A stretch of 64,000 bases of DNA from JBLMXQ01 sp050257855 (GCA_050257855.1 JBLMXQ010000132.1:1-64000); one strand, 5' to 3'; positions 8,656 to 18,823 are shown, numbered from the stretch's first letter. Made by a program: numbers and translations. Notes: generated by a model not told the origin, from the letters alone.

Positions 8656-9502
8656 CGACAACGATCAGGTCGACGTCCGCCGTCTCACGGCCGCGTTTCG
8701 GCGATGGCTCACGACGCCGCTCGCCGGGTTCGTCGTGCTCGGCTCGAACGGCGAGGCGGTGCTGCTCACCGAGGAGGAATCCGATCGCGTGATCGCGGCG
8801 GCGCGCGAGTCGGTGCCGCGCGGACGTCCGCTCATCGTGGGCACCGGCCGCGAGTCGACCGCGGCGGCGATCCGGGCGTCGAAGCGCGCGGCCGAGCTCG
8901 GCGCCGATGCCGTCCTGGTGCGCACGCCAGGATTCTTCAAGACGCAGATGACGAGCGACGCGTTCGTGCGTCACTACATGGCCGTGGCCGACGCCTCTCC
9001 GGTGCCCGTCCTGCTCTACAACTTCACGGCGGTCACCGGTGTCAACCTCCTGCCGGCCGCTGTCGCCCGGCTCGCGCCGCATCCGAACATCATCGGGATG
9101 AAGGAATCGGGCGGCGACATCGCGCAGATCGCCGAGCTCGTCTCGCTCACGCCCGACGGTTTCGCCGTGCTCGCCGGTACGACGATGACGATCTACGCCG
9201 CGCTGTGCGTCGGCTGCACCGGCGCCATCCTCGCGCTCGGATGTGTCGTGCCCGAGGCCTGCGTGGAGCTGCTGCAGCTCGTGCGCGCCGGCCGCCATGC
9301 CGAGGCACGCCGTCTGCAGGAACGGCTCGTGCCGCTGGCACGGCTGCTGGGCCCGGCCTACGGTGTGCCGGGGCTGAAGGCCGCGCTTCGGATCGCCGGC
9401 TATGACGTCGGTGTTCCGCGGCCGCCGCTCGCGCCCGTGCCGGATTCCGGGATCGCCGCGCTCCGCGAAACGCTCGCCAGCTTCGAGGAAGTGACGCTAT
9501 GA
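8612..9502 (+). CDS. DapA-family aldolase, resembling 4-hydroxy-2-oxoglutarate aldolase
   Basis: TIM-barrel lyase of about 296 residues in the DapA/N-acetylneuraminate lyase family. The Schiff-base lysine sits in IIGMKESGGD, the proton-relay tyrosine in LLYNFTAVTG, and the carboxylate-binding loop in GFVVLGSNGEAV. From memory it reads much like animal HOGA1, which splits 4-hydroxy-2-oxoglutarate to pyruvate and glyoxylate: matching stretches are SNGE, HPNIIGMKESGGD and VPGLKAALRIAGY. The next gene encodes an alanine-glyoxylate-type aminotransferase, which fits that role. A DapA or sugar-acid aldolase role is not excluded. ATG 8603 is an alternative start. It overlaps the next gene as ATGA. 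Confidence 0.85.
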   Translation: MDFSGVFAPLPTPFDDNDQVDVRRLTAAFRRWLTTPLAGFVVLGSNGEAVLLTEEESDRVIAAARESVPRGRPLIVGTGRESTAAAIRASKRAAELGADAVLVRTPGFFKTQMTSDAFVRHYMAVADASPVPVLLYNFTAVTGVNLLPAAVARLAPHPNIIGMKESGGDIAQIAELVSLTPDGFAVLAGTTMTIYAALCVGCTGAILALGCVVPEACVELLQLVRAGRHAEARRLQERLVPLARLLGPAYGVPGLKAALRIAGYDVGVPRPPLAPVPDSGIAALRETLASFEEVTL

Positions 9503-10614
9503 CACGCCTGCCCGACTCCGAACGCATCCTGCTCGGCCCCGGTCCGAGCATGACGGCGCCCCGCGTGATGCGCGCGATGGCGTCGCCGACCGTGAGCCAT
9601 CTCGACCCGGTCATGATGGAGATGCTGGACGGGATTCGCAGCCGCCTGACGCGGCTGTTCCGCGCTCCCGAGGGATCGTTTGCGTGCGCGGTCTCGGGCA
9701 CCGGCACGTCGGGCATGGAGACTGCGGTCGCGAACCTGGTGGCCGCGGGCACGCGCACGCTGGTGGTCGTCACCGGATACTTCGGCGATCGCCTGGCGCA
9801 GATGTGCGAGCGATACGGCGCGACCGTCCGCCGGCTCGACGTCGAGTGGGGCCGCGCCTGCGGTCCCGATGCGCTCCGCCGTGCGCTCGATGCCGCGCCG
9901 GCGGACGTGGTCGCCATGGTGCACGCTGAGACGTCCACCGGCGTGCTGAACCCGATCGACGTGCTGGCGCCGCTGGCGCGCGAGCGCGGCGCGCTGACGA
10001 TCGTCGACGCGGTAACGTCGTTCGGCGGACACCCGCTCGACGTCGGCGCGTGGGGCGTGGATGCGGCCTACAGTTGCACGCAGAAGTGCCTTGGCGCGCC
10101 CGCGGGGCTGTCGCCGGTGGTCTTTGGCCCGCGCGCGCTCGAGCGCCTGATCGCCTGCCGGAGCTTCTATTTCGATCTGCGCCTGCTGCAGGATTACTGG
10201 CTCCGGCGCAAATATCACCACACGATGTCGTCCGCGCTCGCCTGCGCGCTCGCCGAGGCGCTCGCCATCGTCGACGAGGAAGGGCTCGAGGCACGCTGGG
10301 CGCGGCACGAGCGAAACCACCGCGAGCTCCTCGACGGCCTCGGCCGGCTCGGCCTGACCGTGCTGCCGCCCGAAGGCGAGCGGCTCTGGACGCTGAACGC
10401 GGTCCGCGTCCCCGATGGCGTCGACGAGGCGGCGGTGCGCCGGCATCTCCTCGACGAGTTCGGAATCGAGATCGGGTCGGGCCTCGGACCGCTTGCTGGA
10501 AGAATCTGGAGGATCGGACTGATGGGCGCGAGCTCGTCTCCGCGGTTCGTCGTGCTCCTCCTCGGCGCGCTGCAGAGCGCCCTGGCGCGGCAGGGGCGCG
10601 CCGTCCATGTCTGA
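9499..10614 (+). CDS. Class V aminotransferase, alanine-glyoxylate/serine-pyruvate type
   Basis: PLP enzyme of 371 residues. The N-terminus has the family signature LLGPGPSMTAPRVMRAM; the small domain shows GTGTSGMETAVANLV for phosphate binding, HAETSTGVLNPID, the Asp of VDAVTSFGG that pairs with the PLP nitrogen, and the PLP lysine in YSCTQKCLGAP. These features match alanine-glyoxylate and serine-pyruvate transaminases. It overlaps the aldolase by four bases, so the two are made together; a glyoxylate-to-glycine step is the simplest joint role. Its 3' end overlaps the M48 gene by eight bases. Confidence 0.88.
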   Translation: MTRLPDSERILLGPGPSMTAPRVMRAMASPTVSHLDPVMMEMLDGIRSRLTRLFRAPEGSFACAVSGTGTSGMETAVANLVAAGTRTLVVVTGYFGDRLAQMCERYGATVRRLDVEWGRACGPDALRRALDAAPADVVAMVHAETSTGVLNPIDVLAPLARERGALTIVDAVTSFGGHPLDVGAWGVDAAYSCTQKCLGAPAGLSPVVFGPRALERLIACRSFYFDLRLLQDYWLRRKYHHTMSSALACALAEALAIVDEEGLEARWARHERNHRELLDGLGRLGLTVLPPEGERLWTLNAVRVPDGVDEAAVRRHLLDEFGIEIGSGLGPLAGRIWRIGLMGASSSPRFVVLLLGALQSALARQGRAVHV

Positions 10615-12067
10615 CGGGCGCACGAGGCGGATGGCCGGTCCGCTCGTGCTGCTCGTGGTGGTCCTCGCTGCGGCGTGCGCGACCAATCCCGCCACAGGTG
10701 AGCGCCAGTTCAACCTGATGAGCGAGGCGCAGGAGGTGCAGATCGGCCAGCAGCAGGACGTCGAGGTCCGCAAGGAGATGGGCGTCTACGCGGACCAGCA
10801 GCTGCAGCAGTACGTCTCGAGCGTCGGCCTCAAGCTGGCACAGGTCTCCGAGCGGCCCGCGCTCCCTTGGCATTTCACGATCGTCGACGTTCCGGCGATC
10901 AACGCGTTCGCGCTGCCGGGCGGGTACATCTACATCACCCGCGGCATCATGGCGTACCTCGACGATGAAGCGCAGCTCGCCGGCGTGCTCGGGCACGAGA
11001 TCGGCCACGTCACCGCGCGTCACGCCGCACAGCAGTACTCCCGCGCGACCGGGGCCGGGCTCGGGCTGCTGCTCGGCAGCATCTTCGTGCCGCAGGCGCG
11101 CCCGCTCACGCAGCTCGGCGAGACCGGCCTCGGGCTCCTCTTCCTCAAGTACGGCCGCGACGACGAAGCGCAGGCCGACGGCCTGGGCGTCCGGTACGCC
11201 GCGCGCGCCGGGTGGGATCCCGAGGGCGTGCCGCAGATGCTCCGGACGCTCGGCCGCATCGACCAGCAGTCGGACGACAAGGGGGTCCCGAACTGGCTGG
11301 CCACGCACCCGCCGCCCGAGAACCGCATCGAGCGCGTGCAGGCGGCCGTGCAGCAGGCCGAGCGAGCCAGCCGGACGTTCACCGCCGACCGGGCCGACTA
11401 CCTCCGGCGGATCGACGGCATCATCTACGGCGACGATCCCGCCCAGGGGATCGTGCGCGGCAGCACGTTCCTGCATCCGAACCTGCGCTTCGCGGTCGAT
11501 TTCCCGGGCGGCTGGACCGTGCAGAACGGGCAGACGCAGGTCGTGGCCAACGCGCCGAAGCAGGACGCGCTCATGCTGCTGCAGGTCGCGAGTCGGCCGC
11601 AGGGCGGCTCGCTCGAGAGCGCGGCGGTCGAGTCGATGAACCGCGCGGGCCTGCGGGAGGTCAGCGGCGGGGCGTCGACCATCAATGGCCTCAGCGCGTT
11701 CGTCGGCACGTTCGAAGGGACCCTGCAGGGGCTCGGTCAGGTCGGGCTGCGCGGCGCATTCGTCTCGCACGGCGACAACGTCTTTCTCGTCGCCGGCATC
11801 GCACCGGTGAACGGCTTCGCGCAGGTCGAGCCGACCTTCTCGCAAAGCCTGCGGACCTTCCGGCCGCTGTCGAGTGCCGAGGCCCAGAACGTGCACCCCA
11901 GCCGCGTCGATCTGTACACCGCCCGGTCGGGCGACACGTGGCAGTCGATCGCCCAGCGGCCGGGACGCGGCATCGTCAAGCCCGAGACGCTGGCGATCAT
12001 GAACGGCCACGACGTCAACGTGCAGCCTCGCGACGGCGAGCGTCTGAAGATCGTCGTCGCCGGATGA
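10607..12067 (+). CDS. M48 zinc metalloprotease lipoprotein with LysM-like tail
   Basis: Protein of 486 residues. A hydrophobic segment ends in a lipobox (LAAAC, Cys24), so it is an envelope lipoprotein. The M48 domain carries HEIGH near residue 130 followed by the downstream Glu in the QADGLGVRYAARAG region, and NWLATHPPPENRIERV, as in the BepA/LoiP quality-control proteases. A beta-rich middle domain (~285-420) follows. The last ~55 residues (YTARSGDTWQSIAQ to GERLKIV) look like a LysM-type peptidoglycan-binding fold. The stop overlaps the mtgA start (ATGA), linking it to cell-wall work. Confidence 0.9.
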   Translation: MSDGRTRRMAGPLVLLVVVLAAACATNPATGERQFNLMSEAQEVQIGQQQDVEVRKEMGVYADQQLQQYVSSVGLKLAQVSERPALPWHFTIVDVPAINAFALPGGYIYITRGIMAYLDDEAQLAGVLGHEIGHVTARHAAQQYSRATGAGLGLLLGSIFVPQARPLTQLGETGLGLLFLKYGRDDEAQADGLGVRYAARAGWDPEGVPQMLRTLGRIDQQSDDKGVPNWLATHPPPENRIERVQAAVQQAERASRTFTADRADYLRRIDGIIYGDDPAQGIVRGSTFLHPNLRFAVDFPGGWTVQNGQTQVVANAPKQDALMLLQVASRPQGGSLESAAVESMNRAGLREVSGGASTINGLSAFVGTFEGTLQGLGQVGLRGAFVSHGDNVFLVAGIAPVNGFAQVEPTFSQSLRTFRPLSSAEAQNVHPSRVDLYTARSGDTWQSIAQRPGRGIVKPETLAIMNGHDVNVQPRDGERLKIVVAG

Positions 12068-12786
12068 TGGCGAGGCGTGTCGGGCGCGCGCTCCTCGCAG
12101 CGGCGGCGATCGCGTTCGGCTGTCTCGCCTACGCGTACCTCACGCTGCCGGACGTCCGTCCGCTTCGAACCGCGAACCCAACGACGACCGCGTTCATGGA
12201 ACTGCGCGCCCGCGAGGCGCGCGCCCTCGGCAGACGTCCGCGGAAGGTGCAGCGGTGGGTGGCGTACCGCAACATCTCGAGCGATCTCAAGCGCGCCGTG
12301 CTCGTCGCCGAGGACGACGCGTTCTGGCAGCACGAGGGGGTGGATCTCGAGCAGCTGCAGGAGTCGCTCGAGCTCGACTGGAGCCGCGGGCGGCTGCTGC
12401 GCGGCGGCAGCACAATCACGCAGCAGCTGGCGAAGAACCTCTACCTCTCGCCGTCGAAGAACCCGCTGCGGAAGCTTCGCGAGCTGATCCTCGCCCGGCG
12501 CCTCGAGGCGGAGCTGAGCAAGCAGCGCATCTTCGAGCTGTACCTGAACGTGATCGAATGGGGCGACGGCATCTGGGGCGCGGAGGCGGCGGCGCAGACC
12601 TACTTCCACACGCCCGCGTCCGCGCTGGGACCGGCGCAGGCCGCGCTGCTCGCCGGCGCGATCGTCAATCCGCGCCTTCTCAACCCCGCGCATCCTACCG
12701 CGCGTCTCCTGCGGCGCCAGCAGATCATCCTCCACCGCATGGGCGCGGTCGTTCCGCCGGAGGAGAGCTCAGCCAAATTGCGCTGA
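12064..12786 (+). CDS. mtgA: Monofunctional peptidoglycan glycosyltransferase
   Basis: GT51 enzyme of 240 residues that polymerises lipid II into glycan strands. One N-terminal membrane helix (LLAAAAIAFGCLAYAYL) anchors it. The family motifs appear in order: AEDDAFWQHEGVDLEQL with the catalytic Glu, RGGSTITQQLAKNLYLSP, RRLEAELSKQRIFELYLNVIEWG and GIWGAEAAAQTYF. No transpeptidase domain is attached and the length is normal for MtgA. The ATG at 12064 overlaps the upstream stop; a second Met follows directly. Downstream is a T-rich gap and a strong promoter for the next gene. Confidence 0.93.
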   Translation: MMARRVGRALLAAAAIAFGCLAYAYLTLPDVRPLRTANPTTTAFMELRAREARALGRRPRKVQRWVAYRNISSDLKRAVLVAEDDAFWQHEGVDLEQLQESLELDWSRGRLLRGGSTITQQLAKNLYLSPSKNPLRKLRELILARRLEAELSKQRIFELYLNVIEWGDGIWGAEAAAQTYFHTPASALGPAQAALLAGAIVNPRLLNPAHPTARLLRRQQIILHRMGAVVPPEESSAKLR

Positions 12787-12822
12787 AGTGCTCAAAATGC
12801 TCAGGTTTTTGGGCCGTTCAGC

Positions 12823-12851
12823 TTGACACCCTCCGGACCGGGCGGTATAGT
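12823..12851 (+). promoter_or_regulatory. Strong sigma70-type promoter
   Basis: TTGACA at 12823-12828, exactly 17 bases, then TATAGT at 12846-12851. It drives the HELYH gene 116 bases further on. The -35 continues as TTGACACCC, shared with the promoters at 14456 and 52300. Confidence 0.78.
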
Positions 12852-12967
12852 CGCGGCAGTTTTACGGCTCTTTTCTTCCGCACAATCTGACCGCGTCAGG
12901 ACCACCCCAGGCCTTCCCCGGGGCGGCGTGTGCGCAGCGCGGGCGATCGTGTAGGCGTTCGTCTCGA

Positions 12968-13792
12968 ATGATCAACTACACCGAACGGATCACGCTGCTC
13001 ATGCAGGACCTCGTGAGGCGCGTTCCGACCCTCTCGTTCATCGACATCGGCAGCGTCCTCGTGTTCGCGCGCGCCGGCCGCTCCGAGGCCGAAGGCGCGT
13101 TCGCAACATGCCACTGCCTGAGCCTCCCGCCGAGCGAGCCGGGCTACTACTTCTGGCGCGATCGCACGAGCAACCGCATCACGCGCCGCTCCGAGTGGTT
13201 CGTGACCAAGTCGCCGATCGTCAGCATCGGCACCCGCCGCATCAAGTACATGATTTCGTTCGCGCTCCCGCGGTTCTGCGATCAGTCGCTCAATCGCTCA
13301 CGCAAGGAGCGCTTCTACCCGGGCGCGGAGCCCTGGATGGCCAAACTCGACACCGTCGTCCACGAGCTCTATCACATCGACCCGGAGCAGACCGGCATCC
13401 GCCGCATCGAGCGCGGCGACGGCACCTACTCCGCCCACTGCCACGGCCAGCGCTTCTTCGAGCAGGTGGCCGGGATGGTGACGACGTATCTCGACAGCCG
13501 GCCGGATCCGGCGGCGTTCGACTTCCTGCGAGACGACTTCCAGACGCTCGAACGGCTCCACGGCGGCGTCGTCGGCACGGCGTTCCGCTCGTTCCCCTCC
13601 TTCCCGCAGCGCTACGTGGAGCCGCTCGCCGATCAGCTGCCGTCAGAGCTCGACGGCGACGACGTGGACGTCGAGCAGGTGCGCGTGACCCCGCACGCGA
13701 CGAGATACACCGAGGACGATCTGCACATCCGCCACTTCATGCGCGACACCTCGCGCCGGCTCATTCGCAAGGGCCAGCACCGCGCCGCCTAG
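12968..13792 (+). CDS. Putative zinc metallopeptidase-like protein with HELYH motif
   Basis: Soluble protein of 274 residues with no signal peptide. The key feature is VVHELYHIDP near residue 136, an HExxH zinc site, with HCHGQRF about 27 residues later that could supply a further ligand. Four residues of the zinc site plus the surrounding layout resemble SprT-like and phage-type putative metallopeptidases, but I do not recognise a named family. The N-terminal ~100 residues carry a few Cys and Arg residues (CHCLSLPP). It stands alone behind a good promoter. The HExxH geometry suggests peptidase activity, which is inference. Confidence 0.7.
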   Translation: MINYTERITLLMQDLVRRVPTLSFIDIGSVLVFARAGRSEAEGAFATCHCLSLPPSEPGYYFWRDRTSNRITRRSEWFVTKSPIVSIGTRRIKYMISFALPRFCDQSLNRSRKERFYPGAEPWMAKLDTVVHELYHIDPEQTGIRRIERGDGTYSAHCHGQRFFEQVAGMVTTYLDSRPDPAAFDFLRDDFQTLERLHGGVVGTAFRSFPSFPQRYVEPLADQLPSELDGDDVDVEQVRVTPHATRYTEDDLHIRHFMRDTSRRLIRKGQHRAA

Positions 13793-13805
13793 CCCTCGCC
13801 GAGCC

Positions 13806-13828
13806 CCGGGGCCGAGTTCCAGCCCCGG
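13806..13828. terminator. Possible shared terminator hairpin
   Basis: CCGGGGC and GCCCCGG (7-base arms) around a 9-base loop, in the 42-base gap between two convergent genes. There is no T-run on either strand, so it may act only weakly or with Rho. Confidence 0.3.
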
Positions 13829-13834
13829 TTGCCG

Positions 13835-14371
13835 TCAGTGGATCCGCCGCGCCCCGATGAAGCGGCGGCGCCAGTACGACGAGCTCAGACGATCCACGCG
13901 GATGACGCCGTTCGAGCTCGGCGCGTGGACGAACTCGTCGCCGCCGATCGCAATCGCGACGTGGGAAGCGCCGCGCGCCACGGTGCTGAAGAAGAGCAGG
14001 TCGCCTGGTTCGAGGCTCCTCGCGTCCACCGGTGTTCCGACCTTGAACTGATCGTGGACGTCGCGCGGCAGCGCGATGCCGTACTCCGAGAACACGTACT
14101 GCGTGAAGCCGCTGCAGTCGAAGCCGTGCGGATCGGTGCCGCCGTTGCGGTAGGGGATGCCTTTGAGCGCGAGCGCCGCGGACGAGATCGCGTATCCGTC
14201 CGGGGCCGGCGCTTCCGGCGCGTGTGCGGTGCGGGGTGCCGGGACTGGCGCACCCGAGGGAGCGGGAAACGGTCGCGGCACCGCGCCGCCCGACGCGCAC
14301 GCTCCCGACCACAGCGTGCCGGCTGCGATGACGGCAACCACAGCCGGACGGCACCTCCGGCGGGAGACCAT
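13835..14371 (-). CDS. NlpC/P60-family cell-wall peptidase lipoprotein
   Basis: Protein of 178 residues. A signal peptide ends in a lipobox (LWSGAC), followed by a Pro/Ala linker to about residue 60. The NlpC/P60 domain shows the catalytic Cys in GFDCSGFTQYVF, the His in ASHVAIAIGGDEFVHA, and the typical YRNGGTDPHG entry and LEPGDLLFF strand. It should cut peptide cross-bridges (gamma-Glu-diaminopimelate type) in the periplasm. It is transcribed divergently from the HNH gene and convergent with the HELYH gene. Confidence 0.92.
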   Translation of the reverse strand: MVSRRRCRPAVVAVIAAGTLWSGACASGGAVPRPFPAPSGAPVPAPRTAHAPEAPAPDGYAISSAALALKGIPYRNGGTDPHGFDCSGFTQYVFSEYGIALPRDVHDQFKVGTPVDARSLEPGDLLFFSTVARGASHVAIAIGGDEFVHAPSSNGVIRVDRLSSSYWRRRFIGARRIH

Positions 14372-14455
14372 GACGCTGATGCTAGCGAGCCGAGGCGCGG
14401 CTGTCCAGAGACGGCGCTAACCGCCCGTTTTCAAGGCGTTTACGGCGTCGCGTTC

Positions 14456-14485
14456 TTGACACCCCTTCGACCCATCGGGCACAAT
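14456..14485 (+). promoter_or_regulatory. Sigma70-type promoter for the HNH gene
   Basis: TTGACA at 14456-14461, an 18-base spacer and CACAAT at 14480-14485. The leader to the ATG at 14552 is about 60 bases. The -35 again continues into CCC. Confidence 0.6.
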
Positions 14486-14501
14486 GAACCGGGAAATCGT
14501 G

Positions 14502-14528
14502 CGGCCGGACCATGGGCTGGCCCGGCCG
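14502..14528 (+). other. Leader hairpin before the HNH gene
   Basis: CGGCCGG and CCGGCCG arms with a 13-base loop in the untranslated leader, ending 23 bases before the ATG. It could affect translation; no known riboswitch is recognised. Confidence 0.3.
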
Positions 14529-14551
14529 GACGGCGGGGCCGCGTATCGTTC

Positions 14552-15085
14552 ATGGAGCAGACGCTTCTACTCAACGCGTCTTATGAGCCCCTCAAGATTG
14601 TCCACTGGCAGAAGGCCATCACGCTCTGGTGCCAGGGCAAGGTTGAGGTGATCTCGGTCTACGACCGCGAGATCCGTGCGGTTTCCGTCAGCTTCAAACT
14701 GCCCTCGGTCATCCGGCTGCTCCGGTACATCAAGATCAAGCGCCGCTTCGATTACGTGCCGTTCTCGCGCGCGAACATCTACGCACGCGACGACCACCGG
14801 TGCCAGTACTGCGGGGACCTGTTCACGACGAGCGATCTGACGTTCGACCATGTCGTTCCGGTCGCCCAGGGCGGCCGCAAGGACTGGGAGAACATCGTCA
14901 CGTGCTGCGTGACGTGCAACCGCCGCAAGGGCGGCCGGACGCCGGCCGAAGCCGGTATGCACCTGCTCAGGCACCCCAGACGTCCGGACTCGGCGCCGGC
15001 GATTCGCATCACCGTCGGTCTCCGCAACGCGCCGGAGAGCTGGCGCGATTACCTCTACTGGAACCTCGAGCTCGACGACTCGTAG
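14552..15085 (+). CDS. HNH endonuclease family protein
   Basis: Protein of 177 residues starting MEQTLLLNASYEPL, the usual opening of a widespread stand-alone HNH family. The zinc-binding pairs CQYCG and CVTCN flank the nuclease core (LTFDHVVPVAQGG, then DWENIV). An N-terminal ~75-residue region (ASYEPLKIVHWQKAITLW) is characteristic of the same family. No intron, intein or restriction partner lies beside it, so homing or restriction roles are not supported. The physiological target is unknown. It has its own promoter. Confidence 0.88.
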   Translation: MEQTLLLNASYEPLKIVHWQKAITLWCQGKVEVISVYDREIRAVSVSFKLPSVIRLLRYIKIKRRFDYVPFSRANIYARDDHRCQYCGDLFTTSDLTFDHVVPVAQGGRKDWENIVTCCVTCNRRKGGRTPAEAGMHLLRHPRRPDSAPAIRITVGLRNAPESWRDYLYWNLELDDS

Positions 15086-15102
15086 GCCGACCGCACCTTT
15101 TC

Positions 15103-16104
15103 ATGCCCTCTCGCGTCACCGCCGTCCACCCGCATCGCGCTATTGAAGGCGGTCGCATCACCATCGACGGATCCGGATTTCCGCTGAGCGGCCCCCGGCT
15201 GCCGGAGGTCCGCATCGGTGATCTGCCGGCGCGCGTCGTCTTCGCGTCGCCCACGCGGCTGAGCGTCGTCGTGCCGGCCGGGATTCCGGAGGGCGGACCG
15301 ATCGCCGTGCGCATCGAGGGAGTCGCCGGCGAGACGCCGCTCATCGAGATCGCTGCGCCCTTCGCCACCGGCCTGCACCAGGTGGACAACCCGGTCTTCG
15401 ACGCCGACGGCAACCTGTACGTGACCTACAGCGGGACGCGCGGCCAGCAGGTGCCGGTGTCCATCTTCCGCGTCCGGCCGAACGGCACGCGCGAAACGTT
15501 CGCGTCCGGCATCGTCAACCCGACGTCGCTCGCGATGGGCCCGGACGGGCGGCTGTACGTGTCGAGCCGCTTCGAGGGGAGCGTCTACCGGGTCGATCCC
15601 GATGGGTCGCTGGAGACGTACGCAACCGACCTCGGCGTCGCGTGCGGGCTCGTCTTCGGACCCGACGGGTCGCTGTTCGTCGGCGATCGGTCGGGGACGA
15701 TCTTCCGTGTCGATGCCGCCGGGCGCGCGACGCCGTTCGCCTCGCTGCCGCCGAGCGTGGCGGCGTTCCACCTCGCATCGCCCGGCGACGGGAGCCTGTT
15801 CGTGACCGGGCCGACGCTGGCGTCGTACGACGCCGTGTACCACGTGGATGCGAAGGGCAACGTGAACGTGCACCACACCGGCTTCGGACGGCCGCAGGGG
15901 CTGACGTTCGATCCGTCCGGCACGCTGTTCGTGGTCGAGGCGCTGGCCGGCGCCAGCGGCGTCTGGCAGCTGCCTGCGGACGGCGCTCCCGTGCTCTCCT
16001 TGTCGGGACCGGGCCTGGTGGGGCTGGCGTTCGGTCCGGACGGCAGCCTCGTCGTGTGCTCGAACGACACCGCGTACCGGCTGGTGAACGGCCGGCGGAG
16101 GTAG
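15103..16104 (+). CDS. IPT/TIG domain plus NHL/SMP-30-like beta-propeller protein
   Basis: Protein of 333 residues. The first ~85 residues form an IPT/TIG immunoglobulin-like domain (AIEGGRITIDGSGF, VVVPAGIPEGGPIAVRIEG). The rest is a propeller with repeated blades of the type MGPDGRLYVSSR, FGPDGSLFVGDRSG, FDPSGTLFVVEALAG and FGPDGSLVVCSNDT. No signal peptide is seen at ATG 15103, so it may stay in the cytoplasm despite its extracellular-looking domains. It lies 17 bases after the HNH gene and may share its promoter. Function unknown; such propellers bind or hydrolyse small molecules. Confidence 0.8.
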   Translation: MPSRVTAVHPHRAIEGGRITIDGSGFPLSGPRLPEVRIGDLPARVVFASPTRLSVVVPAGIPEGGPIAVRIEGVAGETPLIEIAAPFATGLHQVDNPVFDADGNLYVTYSGTRGQQVPVSIFRVRPNGTRETFASGIVNPTSLAMGPDGRLYVSSRFEGSVYRVDPDGSLETYATDLGVACGLVFGPDGSLFVGDRSGTIFRVDAAGRATPFASLPPSVAAFHLASPGDGSLFVTGPTLASYDAVYHVDAKGNVNVHHTGFGRPQGLTFDPSGTLFVVEALAGASGVWQLPADGAPVLSLSGPGLVGLAFGPDGSLVVCSNDTAYRLVNGRRR

Positions 16105-16107
16105 AAT
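16102..16107 (+). promoter_or_regulatory. Candidate -10 (TAGAAT) for the amino acid permease
   Basis: TAGAAT overlaps the stop region of the upstream gene and ends 9 bases before the ATG at 16117, a spacing expected for a leaderless or nearly leaderless mRNA. No TTGACA-like -35 is present. Confidence 0.4.
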
Positions 16108-16116
16108 CGCCCCCCT

Positions 16117-17611
<1,495 letters not shown>

Positions 17612-17625
<14 letters not shown>

Positions 17626-18805
17626 GCCGCTCGACGGCGTTCGCGTCCTCGACCTCACGCGCCTGCTGCCGGGCGCGTACGCCACGCTGCTGATGGCGGA
17701 CCTCGGCGCCGACGTCGTCAAGGTGGAGGATCCGCGCGGAGGGGATCCGGCGCGCACGATGCCGCCGCTCGCCGGCGGAACGAGCGTCTATTTCTCCATC
17801 CTGAACCGCAACAAGCGGAGCCTGACGCTCGACCTCCGGCACGCCGGCGCCGGACGCGTGCTCGATCGGCTCCTGCCCGCGTGCGACGTCCTGGTCGAGA
17901 GCTTCCGGCCGCAGACCTCGCGCCGGCTGGGCGTCGACGCGGCCCGCCTCCGCGCGCGCCATCCCCGCCTGATTCATGCGTCGATCACCGGCTTCGGACA
18001 GACCGGGCCCTACGCGGAGCGCGCGGCGCACGACATCAACTACGAGGCGATGAGCGGGATCCTGAGCGCGACCCGCCCTCCCGATCGAGCGCCCGCCGTG
18101 CCGCGCACGCTCATCGGCGACATCGGTGCGGCCATGAACGGCGCGGCGGGCATCCTGGCCGCGCTCTATGCGCGGGAGCGGACCGGCGTTGGCGCGGCCG
18201 TGGACGTCGCAATCCACGAGGCGGCGCTCTCGTGGCTGCTGTTTCCCGCCGCGGCCGATCTGATGGCCGGCGGCCACGACGATCCGCGGCGCCTGCCGAT
18301 CGACGGCGGCGACGCCTGCTACAACGTCTACCGGACGGCCGACGACCGCTACCTGGCGCTCGGGGCGCTCGAGCCGAAGTTCTGGAGAGCCTTCTGCGAG
18401 CGGATCGGGCGCGCGGATCTGATCGCGCAGCAGGACGCGCAGGGCCACGCCCGGGCTCGCGTGCTGGAAGAGGTGCGCGCCATCTTCGCCTCGAAGCGCC
18501 GCGACGAGTGGCTCGCGCTGTTTGCCGACGTCGACGTGTGTATCTCCCCGGTCAACACGCTGAGCGAAGCGCTGGCCGATCCGCACATCACGGCTCGCGG
18601 CGTCGTGGCGCGCGCGGCAGGCTCGACCTGGATCACCACGCCGATCGCCGTTACGGCTGATGCCTCCGGACCGGGGTGGGCCCAGGCGCTCGCGAAGGCC
18701 GTTCGTCCGGCGCCGGCGCTCGGGGCTGATACGGACGAGGTGCTCGAAGCCGCCGGGATCGACGCCTCCGAGCGCGCGAAGCTGCGGTCGCTCGGCGTTC
18801 TGTAG
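17612..18805 (+). CDS. CaiB/BaiF family (type III) CoA-transferase
   Basis: Protein of 397 residues. It opens with LDGVRVLDLTRLLPGAYATLLMADLGADVVKVEDPRGGDP, shown here as the family's N-terminal Rossmann-like start, followed by LNRNKRSLTLDL, the loop FRPQTSRRLGVD and SITGFGQTGPYA. The likely catalytic Asp is in LIGDIGAAMNGAAGILAAL. Members move CoA between acyl-CoAs and free acids or act as alpha-methylacyl-CoA racemases; the substrate here is unknown. It starts inside the 3' end of the permease gene. A perfect 8-base hairpin begins at its stop codon. Confidence 0.9.
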
Positions 18806-18823
18806 CGTCCGGTCGCCGGACGC
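18805..18823 (+). terminator. Hairpin at the end of the permease/CoA-transferase unit
   Basis: GCGTCCGG, loop TCG, CCGGACGC: a perfect 8-base stem starting on the last base of the stop codon. No T-run follows, so it may be a Rho-assisted terminator or an mRNA 3' end stabiliser. Confidence 0.42.

Noticed and set aside
14552..15085. HNH protein as homing or restriction endonuclease
   Set aside because: No intron, intein, methylase or phage genes nearby; the family is widespread as a chromosomal single gene.
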